Assembly (NCBI GenBank): GCA_035626515.1
Contig: DASPNM010000009.1
Location: 61,177-125,176 of the forward strand
Origin: DASPNM01 sp035626515
GTDB taxonomy: Bacteria; Bacteroidota; Bacteroidia; Chitinophagales; Chitinophagaceae
Direction of reading: 5' to 3'
DNA: 64,000 nucleotides
Shown: positions 1 to 7,998 of the stretch, one piece after another
How positions within the stretch are numbered: the stretch's first letter is position 1
Layout of the letters: the number at the start of each line of letters is the position of its first letter
Notes under the pieces: generated by a model
Told to the model about the DNA's origin: nothing
Database searches by the model: none
What the model saw: only the letters and a program-made list of their open reading frames with translations
Position numbers and translations under genes: made by a program

Positions 1-335
1 AAAAGAGTTTGCCCTGCTTCACGGCTGAAGAACCCGAATCGGCCACCAGCAGGTGCGGTGGACTGATCGCCTATCGCGACCGGGATATTTATTTTTACAC
101 CGGCAGAAATTACGTAGAGATCGGCCCCCGGTTCAAAGGCAAGCTCAGCCTCCCGCTAATGGGAGCGAGCCGGAATTCGCTGTTCAAGTGGCTCGGGCAT
201 CCCCGCATCCGCGATGTAAACTGGGATGCTTTCCAGACACAGTACGGAATTCTGATCCTGTATTACCGCGGCGGTCGGGTAAACCGCATTCAGTTCAGCA
301 CCGAATCCACCGAAAGCATCCGGTTGTGCGAATGA
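1..335 (+). CDS. hypothetical protein, 3' fragment
   Basis: An open frame enters from the left window edge (frame starting at base 3) and ends at TGA 333-335. No convincing start lies inside, so this is the C-terminal part, about 110 residues, of a longer protein. The tail alternates short beta-like segments (LFKWLGHP, ILILYYRGGRVNRIQF). The pattern LG.P followed by a tyrosine-rich strand and a G-V-x-x-I ending recalls BamE/SmpA-like or small lipoprotein folds, but this is only a resemblance. Function unknown. It is followed by about 160 bases without a gene. Confidence 0.5.
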   Translation, partial: KSLPCFTAEEPESATSRCGGLIAYRDRDIYFYTGRNYVEIGPRFKGKLSLPLMGASRNSLFKWLGHPRIRDVNWDAFQTQYGILILYYRGGRVNRIQFSTESTESIRLCE

Positions 336-496
336 AAAGTATGCTTTGCCTTTTTTTACCTGCGGTGAGGGCCCCCGGAACGCAGCAATTACATGAAGCG
401 ATGAAGTCGTTAAGAAGTTAAGGGTTAGGGAGTTTCCAGAGTGCCCTATCCAGCCGCGCCTCCGCAGGCCGCAGGACTCAGTCTCCCGACGCCCGA

Positions 497-688
497 CTAA
501 CTCTTCCTCGGCCTGGCAGACCTCAATTTCATCTCCGCCTTCACGCTTTTTGCATTCTCATCCATTTCGGGATTGCCCCGTTTGTTTTTAGACAGGTCGC
601 CTCCGGACGCTGTCTTCCTTCCCTGGCTGGAGGTGCGACCGGTATCGCCCCTTCTGTCTTTTTCGGATGCACGGTTCCTGTTTCTCAT
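497..688 (-). CDS. small basic, probably disordered protein (63 aa)
   Basis: A 63-residue frame starting ATG at 688 and transcribed divergently from the fructosamine kinase. It is very rich in Arg, Lys, Ser and Gly, with no hydrophobic core. It ends in KAEMKLRSARPRKS. Similar short, charged, unstructured peptides occur in Bacteroidota, but no named family is recognised. It could be a chance frame; the divergent position and normal ATG are the only support. Confidence 0.35.
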   Translation of the reverse strand: MRNRNRASEKDRRGDTGRTSSQGRKTASGGDLSKNKRGNPEMDENAKSVKAEMKLRSARPRKS

Positions 689-747
689 GCCTGTTTTTTT
701 GAATAAATGAAACGAAAATCATGCCGCGGGAGGTGATAGCTTTGAGT

Positions 748-1602
748 ATGAAGCTTGCGGCCATTCTCAATGAATGCGGTCTTTCGGCAGCAGAATACCG
801 GAAGGTGTATGGCGGCGACATCAACGAATGTTACCGGGTAGAACTGAGACGAGAACGGTTCTTTTTAAAGCTAAATGAAGCTGACCGTTATCCTGAAATG
901 TTTTCAAAAGAGAAAGCAGGACTCGATGCGCTCCGCAGTGCCGGGACCATCCGCGTACCGGAAGTTCTCGCGTGCGGAGTTGTCGCAGATACGCAGTTCC
1001 TGCTTTTAGAATGGCTCCAGCCCGGTCTCCCCACAAGCGGGGGATGGGAGCAATTCGGTCAAAAGCTCGCACAGATACATCTGCAGCAAGAAGGATGGTT
1101 CGGTTGGGAAGACGACAATTACATAGGAAGCCTTCGGCAACGCAATACGAAGATGCACGACTGGGCGACATTTTATTCAGAATGCCGCATTCTTCCGCTG
1201 GTCGGGTTATTGCTGCAGGAGAAAGCATTCGGAGCCCGCGAGCGACGAGCAGCGGAAAGTTTGGCGCGCCGGCTGAACTCGCTTTATCCTTCAGAGCCAT
1301 CATCGCTGCTTCACGGAGATTTGTGGAGTGGAAATTTTTTGTTTACGGAAAGCGGTAATGTCGCCCTAATAGATCCTGCTGTTTACCGGGGCCACAGGGA
1401 AATGGACATGGCCATGACCCGTTTGTTCGGTGGATTCGATCCACGCTTCTATTCCGCATATGAAGAAGTCTTTCCACTCGAAAAAAAATGGGAAGACAGG
1501 TTGGCCCTTTCGCAGCTGTACCCGGTGCTGGTGCACGCGGTGTTGTTTGGTGGACATTATGTGGCGGAAGCAAGAAAGATATTGGAAAAATACTCCGGGT
1601 GA
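748..1602 (+). CDS. fructosamine kinase family protein
   Basis: A 284-residue protein of the fructosamine/ketosamine-3-kinase family, which phosphorylates sugar adducts on lysine and starts protein deglycation in the cytoplasm. The catalytic loop LLHGDLWSGN lies near residues 188-196 and the metal-binding IDPAVYRGHREMD near 208-221, both diagnostic of the aminoglycoside-phosphotransferase-like fold. The N-terminal lobe carries FFLKLN (ATP lysine). Start is placed at ATG 748, because GGAGGTGAT lies about 10 bases upstream, unusual in this window; an upstream ATG at 721 would put that purine run inside the gene. Directly after the stop come A/T-rich repeat words (1604-1636). Confidence 0.88.
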   Translation: MKLAAILNECGLSAAEYRKVYGGDINECYRVELRRERFFLKLNEADRYPEMFSKEKAGLDALRSAGTIRVPEVLACGVVADTQFLLLEWLQPGLPTSGGWEQFGQKLAQIHLQQEGWFGWEDDNYIGSLRQRNTKMHDWATFYSECRILPLVGLLLQEKAFGARERRAAESLARRLNSLYPSEPSSLLHGDLWSGNFLFTESGNVALIDPAVYRGHREMDMAMTRLFGGFDPRFYSAYEEVFPLEKKWEDRLALSQLYPVLVHAVLFGGHYVAEARKILEKYSG

Positions 1603-1603
1603 G

Positions 1604-1636
1604 GAAATATTAAATATCAAATATTAAATGTTAAAC
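1604..1636 (+). repeat. A/T word repeat after stop codon
   Basis: Imperfect repetition of the word AATATTAAAT(A/G)T directly behind the kinase stop codon. The core AATATTAAATGTT recurs at 32949-32961, near the start of a small hypothetical gene. Confidence 0.5.
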
Positions 1637-1753
1637 GGAACTCTCGGTGGCCGGCCGTTGGTATTTGAAAACTTACATCCAATATTTCCGACGTCGCTGG
1701 CTCGATGGCCCGCCCCGCCCACTCAACCGTTAACCGAGAAAGCATTGCTATAA

Positions 1754-1795
1754 TTGACCATTTTTATTAGTTTAACTCAACTCAAAAACGGTCAA
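1754..1795. repeat. inverted repeat between convergent genes
   Basis: TTGACCATTTTT (1754-1765) and AAAAACGGTCAA (1784-1795) are reverse complements with one mismatch, separated by 18 bases. The repeat sits between the 3' ends of the kinase and aconitase. It could form a weak stem-loop acting on both strands, or be a remnant of a mobile element. It has no GC-rich core, so it is not a classical terminator. Confidence 0.4.
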
Positions 1796-1827
1796 CGTAG
1801 TTGTTGAATTTTATTGGAATCTCAAAC

Positions 1828-1890
1828 CTCATTACTCATTACTCATTTTTTCCCGTCCGCCGACTCCAGACTACCGACTCACGACTCTTG
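1828..1890 (-). repeat. CTCATTA and GAGTC word repeats at aconitase 3' end
   Basis: On the plus strand CTCATTACTCATTACTCATT (1828-1847) is followed by several ACTCC/GACTC words up to 1890. Read on the minus strand the second block is AGAGTCGTGAGTCGGTAG then TCTGGAGTCGG. The same GAGTC words occur after two other minus-strand stop codons, at 31285-31315 and 33221-33254. Here the block also encodes the last residues and stop of aconitase. Confidence 0.55.
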
Positions 1891-4159
1891 CATCCGCTCC
1901 GATCTGCTGCCGGATCAGGTTCAGGGCGCTGCCGGCACGAAACCACTCGATCTGCTGTTCGTTGTAGGTATGGTTCACCGGAATTTCATGTTTCGTCCCG
2001 TCTAGATGATGCAGTACCACGGTCAGCGGTATGTTGGGAGCAAACTCGGTGAGACCGAGGATGTCGATAACATCATCCTCGAGTACTTTGTCGTAATCGG
2101 CCTTGTCCGCAAACGTAAGTGCAAGCATTCCCTGTTTCTTGAGATTCGTCTCGTGAATGCGCGCAAAGCTTCTCACAATGATCGCGCGGACGCCCAGGTG
2201 ACGTGGTTCCATGGCCGCATGCTCGCGGCTGCTCCCCTCGCCGTAGTTTTCGTCCCCGACCACCACAGAACCGATGGCCGCAGCCTTGTAGGCACGTGCC
2301 GTTGCCGGTACCGGCCCATAATTACCCGTAAGCTGGTTTTTTACCAGGTCCGTTTTTTCGTTGAAGAAATTGATCGCGCCGATCAGCATATTGTTGCTGA
2401 TGTTGTCCAGGTGACCCCGGAATTTCAGCCAGGGCCCTGCCATGGAAATGTGATCGGTTGTGCATTTTCCCATCGCTTTAATGAGCAGCCTGAGGCCTTT
2501 GAGATCACTTCCTTCCCATGGGGGAAAGGGCTCGAGCAGCTGCAGCCGCTTCGAATTTGGATCCACGATCACCTGCACCGAGCTGCCGTCAGCCGCCGGA
2601 GCCAGGTAGCCAGGGTCTTCCACCGCAAATCCCTTTGGTGGCATTTCGTATCCGCGGGGTTCGTCGAGCATCACCTCTTCGCCTTTATCATTGGTGAGCT
2701 TGTCGGTAAGCGGGTTGAAGGTGATCGTTCCGGCCATTGCAAGTGCGGTCACGATCTCGGGACTTGCCACAAACGCGTGAGTAGAGGCGAGTCCGTCATT
2801 GCGCTTCGCAAAATTCCTGTTGAATGAAGTGATGATTGTGTTCTTCCTGTTGGGGTCATCAATATGGCGCGCCCATTGCCCGATGCAGGGTCCGCACGCA
2901 TTGGCCAGGACCACTCCACCCACCTGCTCGTAATCGCTAATGAATCCGTCCCGTTCCACTGTGTAGCGAACCATTTCGGAGCCGGGCGTGATGGTGAACT
3001 CGGAGCGCGCCTTCAGTCCTTTATTCAGCGCGTCCTTCACAATCGAAGCGCTGCGGCTAATGTCTTCGTACGAGGAATTTGTGCAGCTCCCCAGCAACGC
3101 CACCTCCAGTTTCTCCGGCCAGCCATTCTCGCGGGCGGCTTCTGCCAGCTTCGAAATAGGTGTTGCCAGATCGGGAGTGAAAGGTCCGTTTACATAAGGT
3201 TCCAGCGTGCTGAGGTCCAGCTCGAGGAGCTGGTCATAATATTTTTTCGGCTCCCGGTACACGTCCTCATCCGGGCGGAGGTATTCGCGAATTTCATCAG
3301 CCATCTCCGCTACCGCAGCGCGACCGGTGCCTTTCAGGTAATCGCTCATCTTCTGATCGTAAGCGAAAATGGAACAGGTGGCCCCGATCTCTGCCCCCAT
3401 GTTGCAGATCGTCGCTTTCCCCGTAGCGCTCAGGCTGTCGGCGCCCGGACCGAAATACTCGACGATTGCCCCCGTTCCACCTTTGACGGTGAGTTGGCCG
3501 GCCACCCAGAGGATAACATCTTTTGCAGCCGTCCAGCCGCTCATATGGCCCGTGAGGTGCACGCCGATCAGCTTGGGCATTTTTAGTTCCCACGGCAACC
3601 CTGCCATGACATCGACTGCATCGGCGCCGCCCACACCCACCGCGATCATACCCAATCCGCCCGCATTGGGCGTGTGCGAATCGGTGCCGATCATCATGCC
3701 CCCGGGAAACGCGTAATTCTCGAGCACCACCTGGTGGATAATGCCTGCGCCGGGCTTCCAGAATCCTATCCCGTATTTGTTGGAAATGCTGGCCAGAAAT
3801 TCGTAAACTTCCCGGTTCGTTTCCAGCGCAAGCTCCAGATCTTTTTTTGCCCCGATGCGCGCCTGAATCAGATGGTCGCAGTGTACAGTGGAAGGGACTG
3901 CCACTTTTTCGCGGCCGCAGGTCATGAACTGGAGAAGTGCCATTTGTGCGGTGGCGTCCTGCATGGCTACGCGATCCGGCGCGAAATCCACATAGTCTTT
4001 TGCCCGCGTATAGGGTATCCCGGGCAGCGGACCGTACAAATGCGTGTAGAGAATTTTTTCTGAAAGCGCCAGCGGCCGTCCCAGCAGTTTACGGGCGGCG
4101 TCGACCCGGCCCGGCAGCGTAGCGTAGACTTTTCTGATCAGATCAAGGTCGAACAACAT
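1871..4159 (-). CDS. aconitate hydratase
   Basis: A 762-residue aconitase of the mitochondrial-like type, converting citrate to isocitrate in the TCA cycle. The [4Fe-4S] ligands are visible as Cys359 (GSCTNSS), Cys422 and Cys425 (ACGPCIGQW). The substrate segment GTDSHTPNAGG is at 158-168, and GSSREHAAMEPR lies in the C-terminal swivel domain. The start at ATG 4159 is chosen because the family begins near LDLIRKVY; an upstream ATG at 4186 adds nine unlikely residues. A TAATTTTG box lies 60 bases upstream. The last residues (ARVVSR) are encoded by a GAGTC-word repeat, so the tail may have been altered by repeat growth. Confidence 0.95.
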   Translation of the reverse strand: MLFDLDLIRKVYATLPGRVDAARKLLGRPLALSEKILYTHLYGPLPGIPYTRAKDYVDFAPDRVAMQDATAQMALLQFMTCGREKVAVPSTVHCDHLIQARIGAKKDLELALETNREVYEFLASISNKYGIGFWKPGAGIIHQVVLENYAFPGGMMIGTDSHTPNAGGLGMIAVGVGGADAVDVMAGLPWELKMPKLIGVHLTGHMSGWTAAKDVILWVAGQLTVKGGTGAIVEYFGPGADSLSATGKATICNMGAEIGATCSIFAYDQKMSDYLKGTGRAAVAEMADEIREYLRPDEDVYREPKKYYDQLLELDLSTLEPYVNGPFTPDLATPISKLAEAARENGWPEKLEVALLGSCTNSSYEDISRSASIVKDALNKGLKARSEFTITPGSEMVRYTVERDGFISDYEQVGGVVLANACGPCIGQWARHIDDPNRKNTIITSFNRNFAKRNDGLASTHAFVASPEIVTALAMAGTITFNPLTDKLTNDKGEEVMLDEPRGYEMPPKGFAVEDPGYLAPAADGSSVQVIVDPNSKRLQLLEPFPPWEGSDLKGLRLLIKAMGKCTTDHISMAGPWLKFRGHLDNISNNMLIGAINFFNEKTDLVKNQLTGNYGPVPATARAYKAAAIGSVVVGDENYGEGSSREHAAMEPRHLGVRAIIVRSFARIHETNLKKQGMLALTFADKADYDKVLEDDVIDILGLTEFAPNIPLTVVLHHLDGTKHEIPVNHTYNEQQIEWFRAGSALNLIRQQIGADARVVSR

Positions 4160-4218
4160 CAGCGTGAATTTGAATGAATACGGCACCCGGAATCAGCGCT
4201 GGGACCGCAAAAGTGCTG

Positions 4219-4226
4219 CAAAATTA
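4219..4226 (-). promoter_or_regulatory. -7 box of aconitase promoter
   Basis: TAATTTTG on the minus strand, exact match to the Bacteroidota -7 consensus TAnnTTTG, 60 bases before the aconitase start. No clear -33 TTG at the expected distance. Confidence 0.55.
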
Positions 4227-4288
4227 CAAAAGCTGCGGCTGATAGCCGAGAACGTTGCCGAATGCAACCGTTTTTTTAATTTAGTGTT

Positions 4289-4510
4289 GTGAACAGGCTG
4301 AGAAGTTTTGTAGAGTGGAATCTTTTCGGCGTTTGCACTGCCATCGGCGAACGCATGGGCATCGCTACCAGCCGCATCCGGCAGTATTTCATGTACACAT
4401 CCTTGCTCACCTTCGGTTCCCCGATAATCATCTACATGATCCTCGCTTTCTGGAGAAATGTCCGAAAATATATTATGGCCGCCCGCCGCAATCCCTGGTA
4501 CTATCTTTGA
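4289..4510 (+). CDS. PspC domain protein, small
   Basis: A 73-residue protein starting with GTG at 4289. The segment FGVCTAIGERMGIATSRIR followed by a hydrophobic helix (YTSLLTFGSPIIIYMILAFW, about residues 36-55) matches the PspC domain of phage-shock-type membrane proteins. Short stand-alone PspC proteins ending in a basic tail are common in Bacteroidota. Likely an inner-membrane protein of unknown detailed role. It lies divergently from aconitase and ends 10 bases before the 3' end of the cysteine desulfurase. Confidence 0.78.
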   Translation: MNRLRSFVEWNLFGVCTAIGERMGIATSRIRQYFMYTSLLTFGSPIIIYMILAFWRNVRKYIMAARRNPWYYL

Positions 4511-4520
4511 AAGCGCGGTT

Positions 4521-5648
4521 TCAGATCAGCTCCCGCAGGGTGGTAACCACGCGGTCCACTTCTTCTTTTGTGTTGTATTTGCTGAATGAAAACCTCACTG
4601 TCACCAGGTTTGGGTCGTTGTTGGTCGCCCGGATCACGTGGCTGCCCGAATCGGCGCCGCTGCTGCAGGCACTCCCGCCCGATGCGCAGATATGGTGAAT
4701 GTCGAGATTGAACAGAATCATCTCGGATGTTTTGGTTTTTGGAAACGCAACGCTCAGCACCGTGTAAAGGCATCGTCCTTCCTGGTCGCCGTTGAACCGA
4801 ACGCCCGGGATCTCCGTTTTCAGGCGGTCTATCATGTAGGACTTGAGCGACTGGATGTATCCGCTGTCACGCTCATAGTTCTCCATCGCCAGCTCCAGGG
4901 CGCGCGCAAACCCGACGATGCCGTAAAGATTCTCCGTCCCTGCCCGGAGGTTTCGTTCCTGCGGACCGCCAAGAATCAAAGGTTTGATTTTTACATTATC
5001 ATTTACGTAGAGTACACCGATCCCTTTTGGTCCGTGGAACTTATGCCCGGCGGCCGAAGCGAAATGCAGCGCCGAATTGCGAAGATCGAGGCGGTAATGA
5101 CCCACCGTTTGCACGCAATCGGAATGGAAGATCGCGTTGTATTTTTTGCAGATCGCACCCACCGCTTCAAGGTCAAGCAAGTTGCCGATCTCGTTGTTTG
5201 CGTGCATCAGCGTAACCAGGCAACGCTCGCTTCGCTGCGCCAGCTGCGCCTCCAAATCGTCCATGTCCACGTGGCCATTCGGGTGCAGCCTGACAAAGCT
5301 GGAACTGACTTCCCCGCTGCAGGCATAATGCTCCACCGTGTGGAGCACGGCGTGATGTTCGATCGGTGAAGTAATGATGTGGCCGCAACCCAAATCGCGG
5401 ATAGCAGAGCAGATCGCAGTATTGTTGCTTTCGGTGCCGCCGCTGGTGAAAAAAATTTCACCCGGGTGGGTGTTCAGCAGCCGGGCGACGGTTTTCCGTG
5501 CATTTTCGATCGCCAGCCTGGATTCGCGTCCATAGGAATAGATAGCCGAAGGATTGCCGAATTTTTCAGTCATATACGGCAGCATCGCTTCGAGCACCTC
5601 CGGGGCCAGCGGTGTAGTGGCCGCGTTGTCCAGGTAGATCCGGTCCAT
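4521..5648 (-). CDS. cysteine desulfurase (NifS/IscS class V aminotransferase)
   Basis: A 375-residue PLP enzyme that removes sulfur from cysteine for Fe-S cluster or thiolation pathways. The PLP lysine is Lys203 in SAAGHKFHGPKG. The catalytic cysteine is Cys328 in GSACSSG, on a short loop typical of the IscS/NifS group. His98/His99 (EHHAVL) stack on the cofactor. Start ATG 5648 is supported by a TATCTTTG -7 box at 5679-5686: the next upstream ATG (5681) falls within that box. No iscU or suf genes are adjacent, so its partner is not given by context. Confidence 0.92.
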   Translation of the reverse strand: MDRIYLDNAATTPLAPEVLEAMLPYMTEKFGNPSAIYSYGRESRLAIENARKTVARLLNTHPGEIFFTSGGTESNNTAICSAIRDLGCGHIITSPIEHHAVLHTVEHYACSGEVSSSFVRLHPNGHVDMDDLEAQLAQRSERCLVTLMHANNEIGNLLDLEAVGAICKKYNAIFHSDCVQTVGHYRLDLRNSALHFASAAGHKFHGPKGIGVLYVNDNVKIKPLILGGPQERNLRAGTENLYGIVGFARALELAMENYERDSGYIQSLKSYMIDRLKTEIPGVRFNGDQEGRCLYTVLSVAFPKTKTSEMILFNLDIHHICASGGSACSSGADSGSHVIRATNNDPNLVTVRFSFSKYNTKEEVDRVVTTLRELI

Positions 5649-5678
5649 AGACAGTTCTCGCGCTGAGTTTTTGACGGG

Positions 5679-5686
5679 CAAAGATA
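5679..5686 (-). promoter_or_regulatory. -7 box of cysteine desulfurase
   Basis: TATCTTTG on the minus strand, exact TAnnTTTG match, 31 bases before ATG 5648. It overlaps an alternative upstream ATG at 5681 and so argues for the shorter protein. Confidence 0.55.
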
Positions 5687-5718
5687 GTGTGCGCCGCGCA
5701 TTGCGCTTGCAGCACGAC

Positions 5719-7095
5719 TTACATGAACTCGCGGATATCCTGCATCAGCCGCAGGGCGATGTTGTTAGCCTTGATCTCGAAGTCGCTCTCGGCATAGATC
5801 CGGATAATGGGTTCGGTATTCGAGGTCCGCAAGTGCACCCAGTCCTTATCGAATTCGATGCGCAGTCCATCCTCCGTATTCACGGGATGATTCCTGTATT
5901 TTTTCCGGATCTTTTCAAAAATAGCGCTCACGTCGTAGCCGTTCTCGAGCTCGATTTTATTCTTGGAGATGAAATAGTCGGGATACAAAGCGCGAAGCGA
6001 CTTCGCGCCTTTCTTGTGACCCGCCAGGTGGGTGAGGAAGAGCCCGATGCCGATCAGTGCGTCACGGCCGTAATGGAAATCGGGAACAATGATGCCTCCG
6101 TTTCCCTCTCCCCCAATGACTGCATTGGTGTCTTTCATTTTTTGCACGACGTTCACTTCGCCCACCGGAGAGGGAAAATACTCGCCTCCGTGCTTTTCCG
6201 TGATTTCCTTGAGCGCGCGGGTGCTGCTCATATTGCTCACGGTGTTTCCCTTCTTGCGGCCCAGCACAAAATCCGCCACCGCCACCAGCGTGTATTCTTC
6301 ACCAAACATGCTGCCGTCTTCGCAAACAAAGCAAAGCCTGTCCACGTCGGGATCCACCGCGATGCCCAGGTCGGCATTCTGCTTCACCACTTCTGCGCTG
6401 AGCTCCGTAAGGTTCGCAGGCAACGGTTCCGGGTTGTGCGCGAATTTGCCGTTCATTTCTGCGTTGAGCACAACCACGTCGTTCACCCCAAGTGCGTGCA
6501 GCAGCGCGGGCACGTACTGCGCGCCTGCGGAATTGATGCCGTCCACCACCACGCGAAGATCGCGACGGGCAATGGCGCGCGCATTGACAAGCGGATACTT
6601 CACAATAGCTTCCACATGTGCCGGCATCCAGTCTTCCTCGCTGATGTTGCCGATACGATCCACCGCGGCAAAACTGAATTCCTGACGTTCCGCTTTTTCA
6701 AGGATGCGGGCGCCCAGCTCTGCGGACACAAACTCTCCTTCCCCGTTCAGCAGCTTCAGCGCATTCCACTCTTTCGGATTGTGGCTTGCGGTGATGATCA
6801 GGCCACCATCCGCATGCTGCCGCACCACAGCTATCTCCACTGTGGGAGTAGTCGTCAATCCAAGATCAATTACGTCGATCCCCAGGCCGCGAAGTGTACT
6901 GCACACCAGGTCGCGGATCATTGGCCCGCTCATGCGTGCGTCGCGCCCTACAACGATCCTGGCATTCTTCTTTCCGTTGGAAATGATATCCCCGAAAGCT
7001 GCGGTGAAGCGGACTATGTCGGGAGGTGAAAGCGTTTCGCCCGGCTTTCCACCGATCGTGCCCCTGATGCCCGATATGCTCTTGATCAACGCCAC
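5719..7095 (-). CDS. glmM: phosphoglucosamine mutase-like alpha-D-phosphohexomutase
   Basis: A 458-residue phosphohexomutase. The phosphoserine is Ser104 in TASHNP; the Mg2+ loop VDPDVDR is at 247-253. The sugar loop reads GEGNGG and the phosphate loop RTSNTEP. Classical GlmM has GEGSGH and RxSGTEP, so this is the variant common in Bacteroidota. Formation of glucosamine-1-phosphate for peptidoglycan and LPS is likely, but activity on other hexose phosphates cannot be excluded. It has its own -7 box and shares the 5' intergenic region with a divergent methyltransferase. Confidence 0.87.
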   Translation of the reverse strand: MALIKSISGIRGTIGGKPGETLSPPDIVRFTAAFGDIISNGKKNARIVVGRDARMSGPMIRDLVCSTLRGLGIDVIDLGLTTTPTVEIAVVRQHADGGLIITASHNPKEWNALKLLNGEGEFVSAELGARILEKAERQEFSFAAVDRIGNISEEDWMPAHVEAIVKYPLVNARAIARRDLRVVVDGINSAGAQYVPALLHALGVNDVVVLNAEMNGKFAHNPEPLPANLTELSAEVVKQNADLGIAVDPDVDRLCFVCEDGSMFGEEYTLVAVADFVLGRKKGNTVSNMSSTRALKEITEKHGGEYFPSPVGEVNVVQKMKDTNAVIGGEGNGGIIVPDFHYGRDALIGIGLFLTHLAGHKKGAKSLRALYPDYFISKNKIELENGYDVSAIFEKIRKKYRNHPVNTEDGLRIEFDKDWVHLRTSNTEPIIRIYAESDFEIKANNIALRLMQDIREFM

Positions 7096-7128
7096 TCGAT
7101 TTCAGATTTAGTTCGTTATGCCGGGCTG

Positions 7129-7136
7129 CAAAAATA
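7129..7136 (-). promoter_or_regulatory. -7 box of glmM
   Basis: TATTTTTG on the minus strand, 34 bases before the glmM start, with a TTG (7153-7155) 16 bases further upstream as possible -33 element. Confidence 0.55.
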
Positions 7137-7168
7137 CGTTTTTACCCATCTGCAATTCTCCATGGTAT

Positions 7169-7176
7169 TACTTTTG
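7169..7176 (+). promoter_or_regulatory. -7 box of methyltransferase, leaderless arrangement
   Basis: TACTTTTG, exact TAnnTTTG match, ending only 5 bases before ATG 7181. Transcription would start at or next to the start codon. Confidence 0.5.
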
Positions 7177-7180
7177 TTCC

Positions 7181-7996
7181 ATGACCGGCATGAAGGAGCA
7201 GCCCTGGTATAAAGAATGGTTCAGTTCGCCGTTTTACCACAAGCTGTACTTCGAACGCGATGAACAGGAAGCCGCCGCCTTCATCAACCGCCTTATTCAC
7301 CACATCCGGCCGGCGCCCGGCAGCCAGATTTTGGATGTAGCCTGCGGTCGCGGCCGTCACAGCCGCATCCTTGCATCGCAGGGCTTCTCGGTTACGGGCA
7401 TTGATATTTCTCGCGACAGCATCGAATACGCAAAGCAATTCGAACAGGAGAACCTTTCATTTTACCTGCACGACATGCGCCTTCCGTTCTGGGGAAATTA
7501 CTTCGATTATGCCTTCAGCTTTTTTACCAGCTTCGGATACTTCCGCACGCGAAGGGAACACGATGACGCGCTGCGCACAATCGCCCGGGGACTGAAACCT
7601 GGCGGTGAATTCGTGATCGACTATCTCAATGTGCATTACGCGGAACGTCATCTCGTGCGCAGCGAAACGAAGATGATTGACGGCACGTGCTACGAGATCA
7701 GGCGCTGGGACGATGAAACCCATTTTTTCAAGAACATTATTATTACTGACTCTTCGCTGCGGGAGCCGCTGTCGTTTACCGAACAGGTGGCCAAGTTCAC
7801 GCCCGGGGATTTTACCGAAATGCTGGCTTTCCAGGAGTTGCGGCCGGTGGAATTGTTCGGAGATTATTCGCTCACCTCTTACGACATCATTAAGTCGCCC
7901 AGGCTGATCATTCGCTGCGTGCGCGAATCGCTTTCCGCAACCGGCAGCGAAAAGCGTCTTTACAGCGACGGCCGCAGTACGGACGCCCTCACCTGA
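7181..7996 (+). CDS. class I SAM-dependent methyltransferase
   Basis: A 271-residue methyltransferase. The SAM-binding motif I LDVACGRGRHSR lies about residue 48-59, motif II GIDIS follows, and FDYAFSFFTSFGYF marks the post-I acidic region. Such 'methyltransferase domain 25' proteins act on unidentified small molecules or lipids. Start ATG 7181 is preferred because a TACTTTTG box lies directly upstream, so longer versions beginning at 7118 would start before the transcript. The gene ends 2 bases before the 3' end of the convergent LtaS-like gene. Confidence 0.85.
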   Translation: MTGMKEQPWYKEWFSSPFYHKLYFERDEQEAAAFINRLIHHIRPAPGSQILDVACGRGRHSRILASQGFSVTGIDISRDSIEYAKQFEQENLSFYLHDMRLPFWGNYFDYAFSFFTSFGYFRTRREHDDALRTIARGLKPGGEFVIDYLNVHYAERHLVRSETKMIDGTCYEIRRWDDETHFFKNIIITDSSLREPLSFTEQVAKFTPGDFTEMLAFQELRPVELFGDYSLTSYDIIKSPRLIIRCVRESLSATGSEKRLYSDGRSTDALT

Positions 7997-7998
7997 GC

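Noticed and set aside
2006..3586. Two long plus-strand frames within aconitase
   Set aside because: Shadows of the aconitase gene; no start context or recognisable domain.
5671..7029. 452-residue open frame antisense to glmM
   Set aside because: Composition shows the same His/Val-rich antisense signature and no motifs; glmM on the other strand has all active-site residues.
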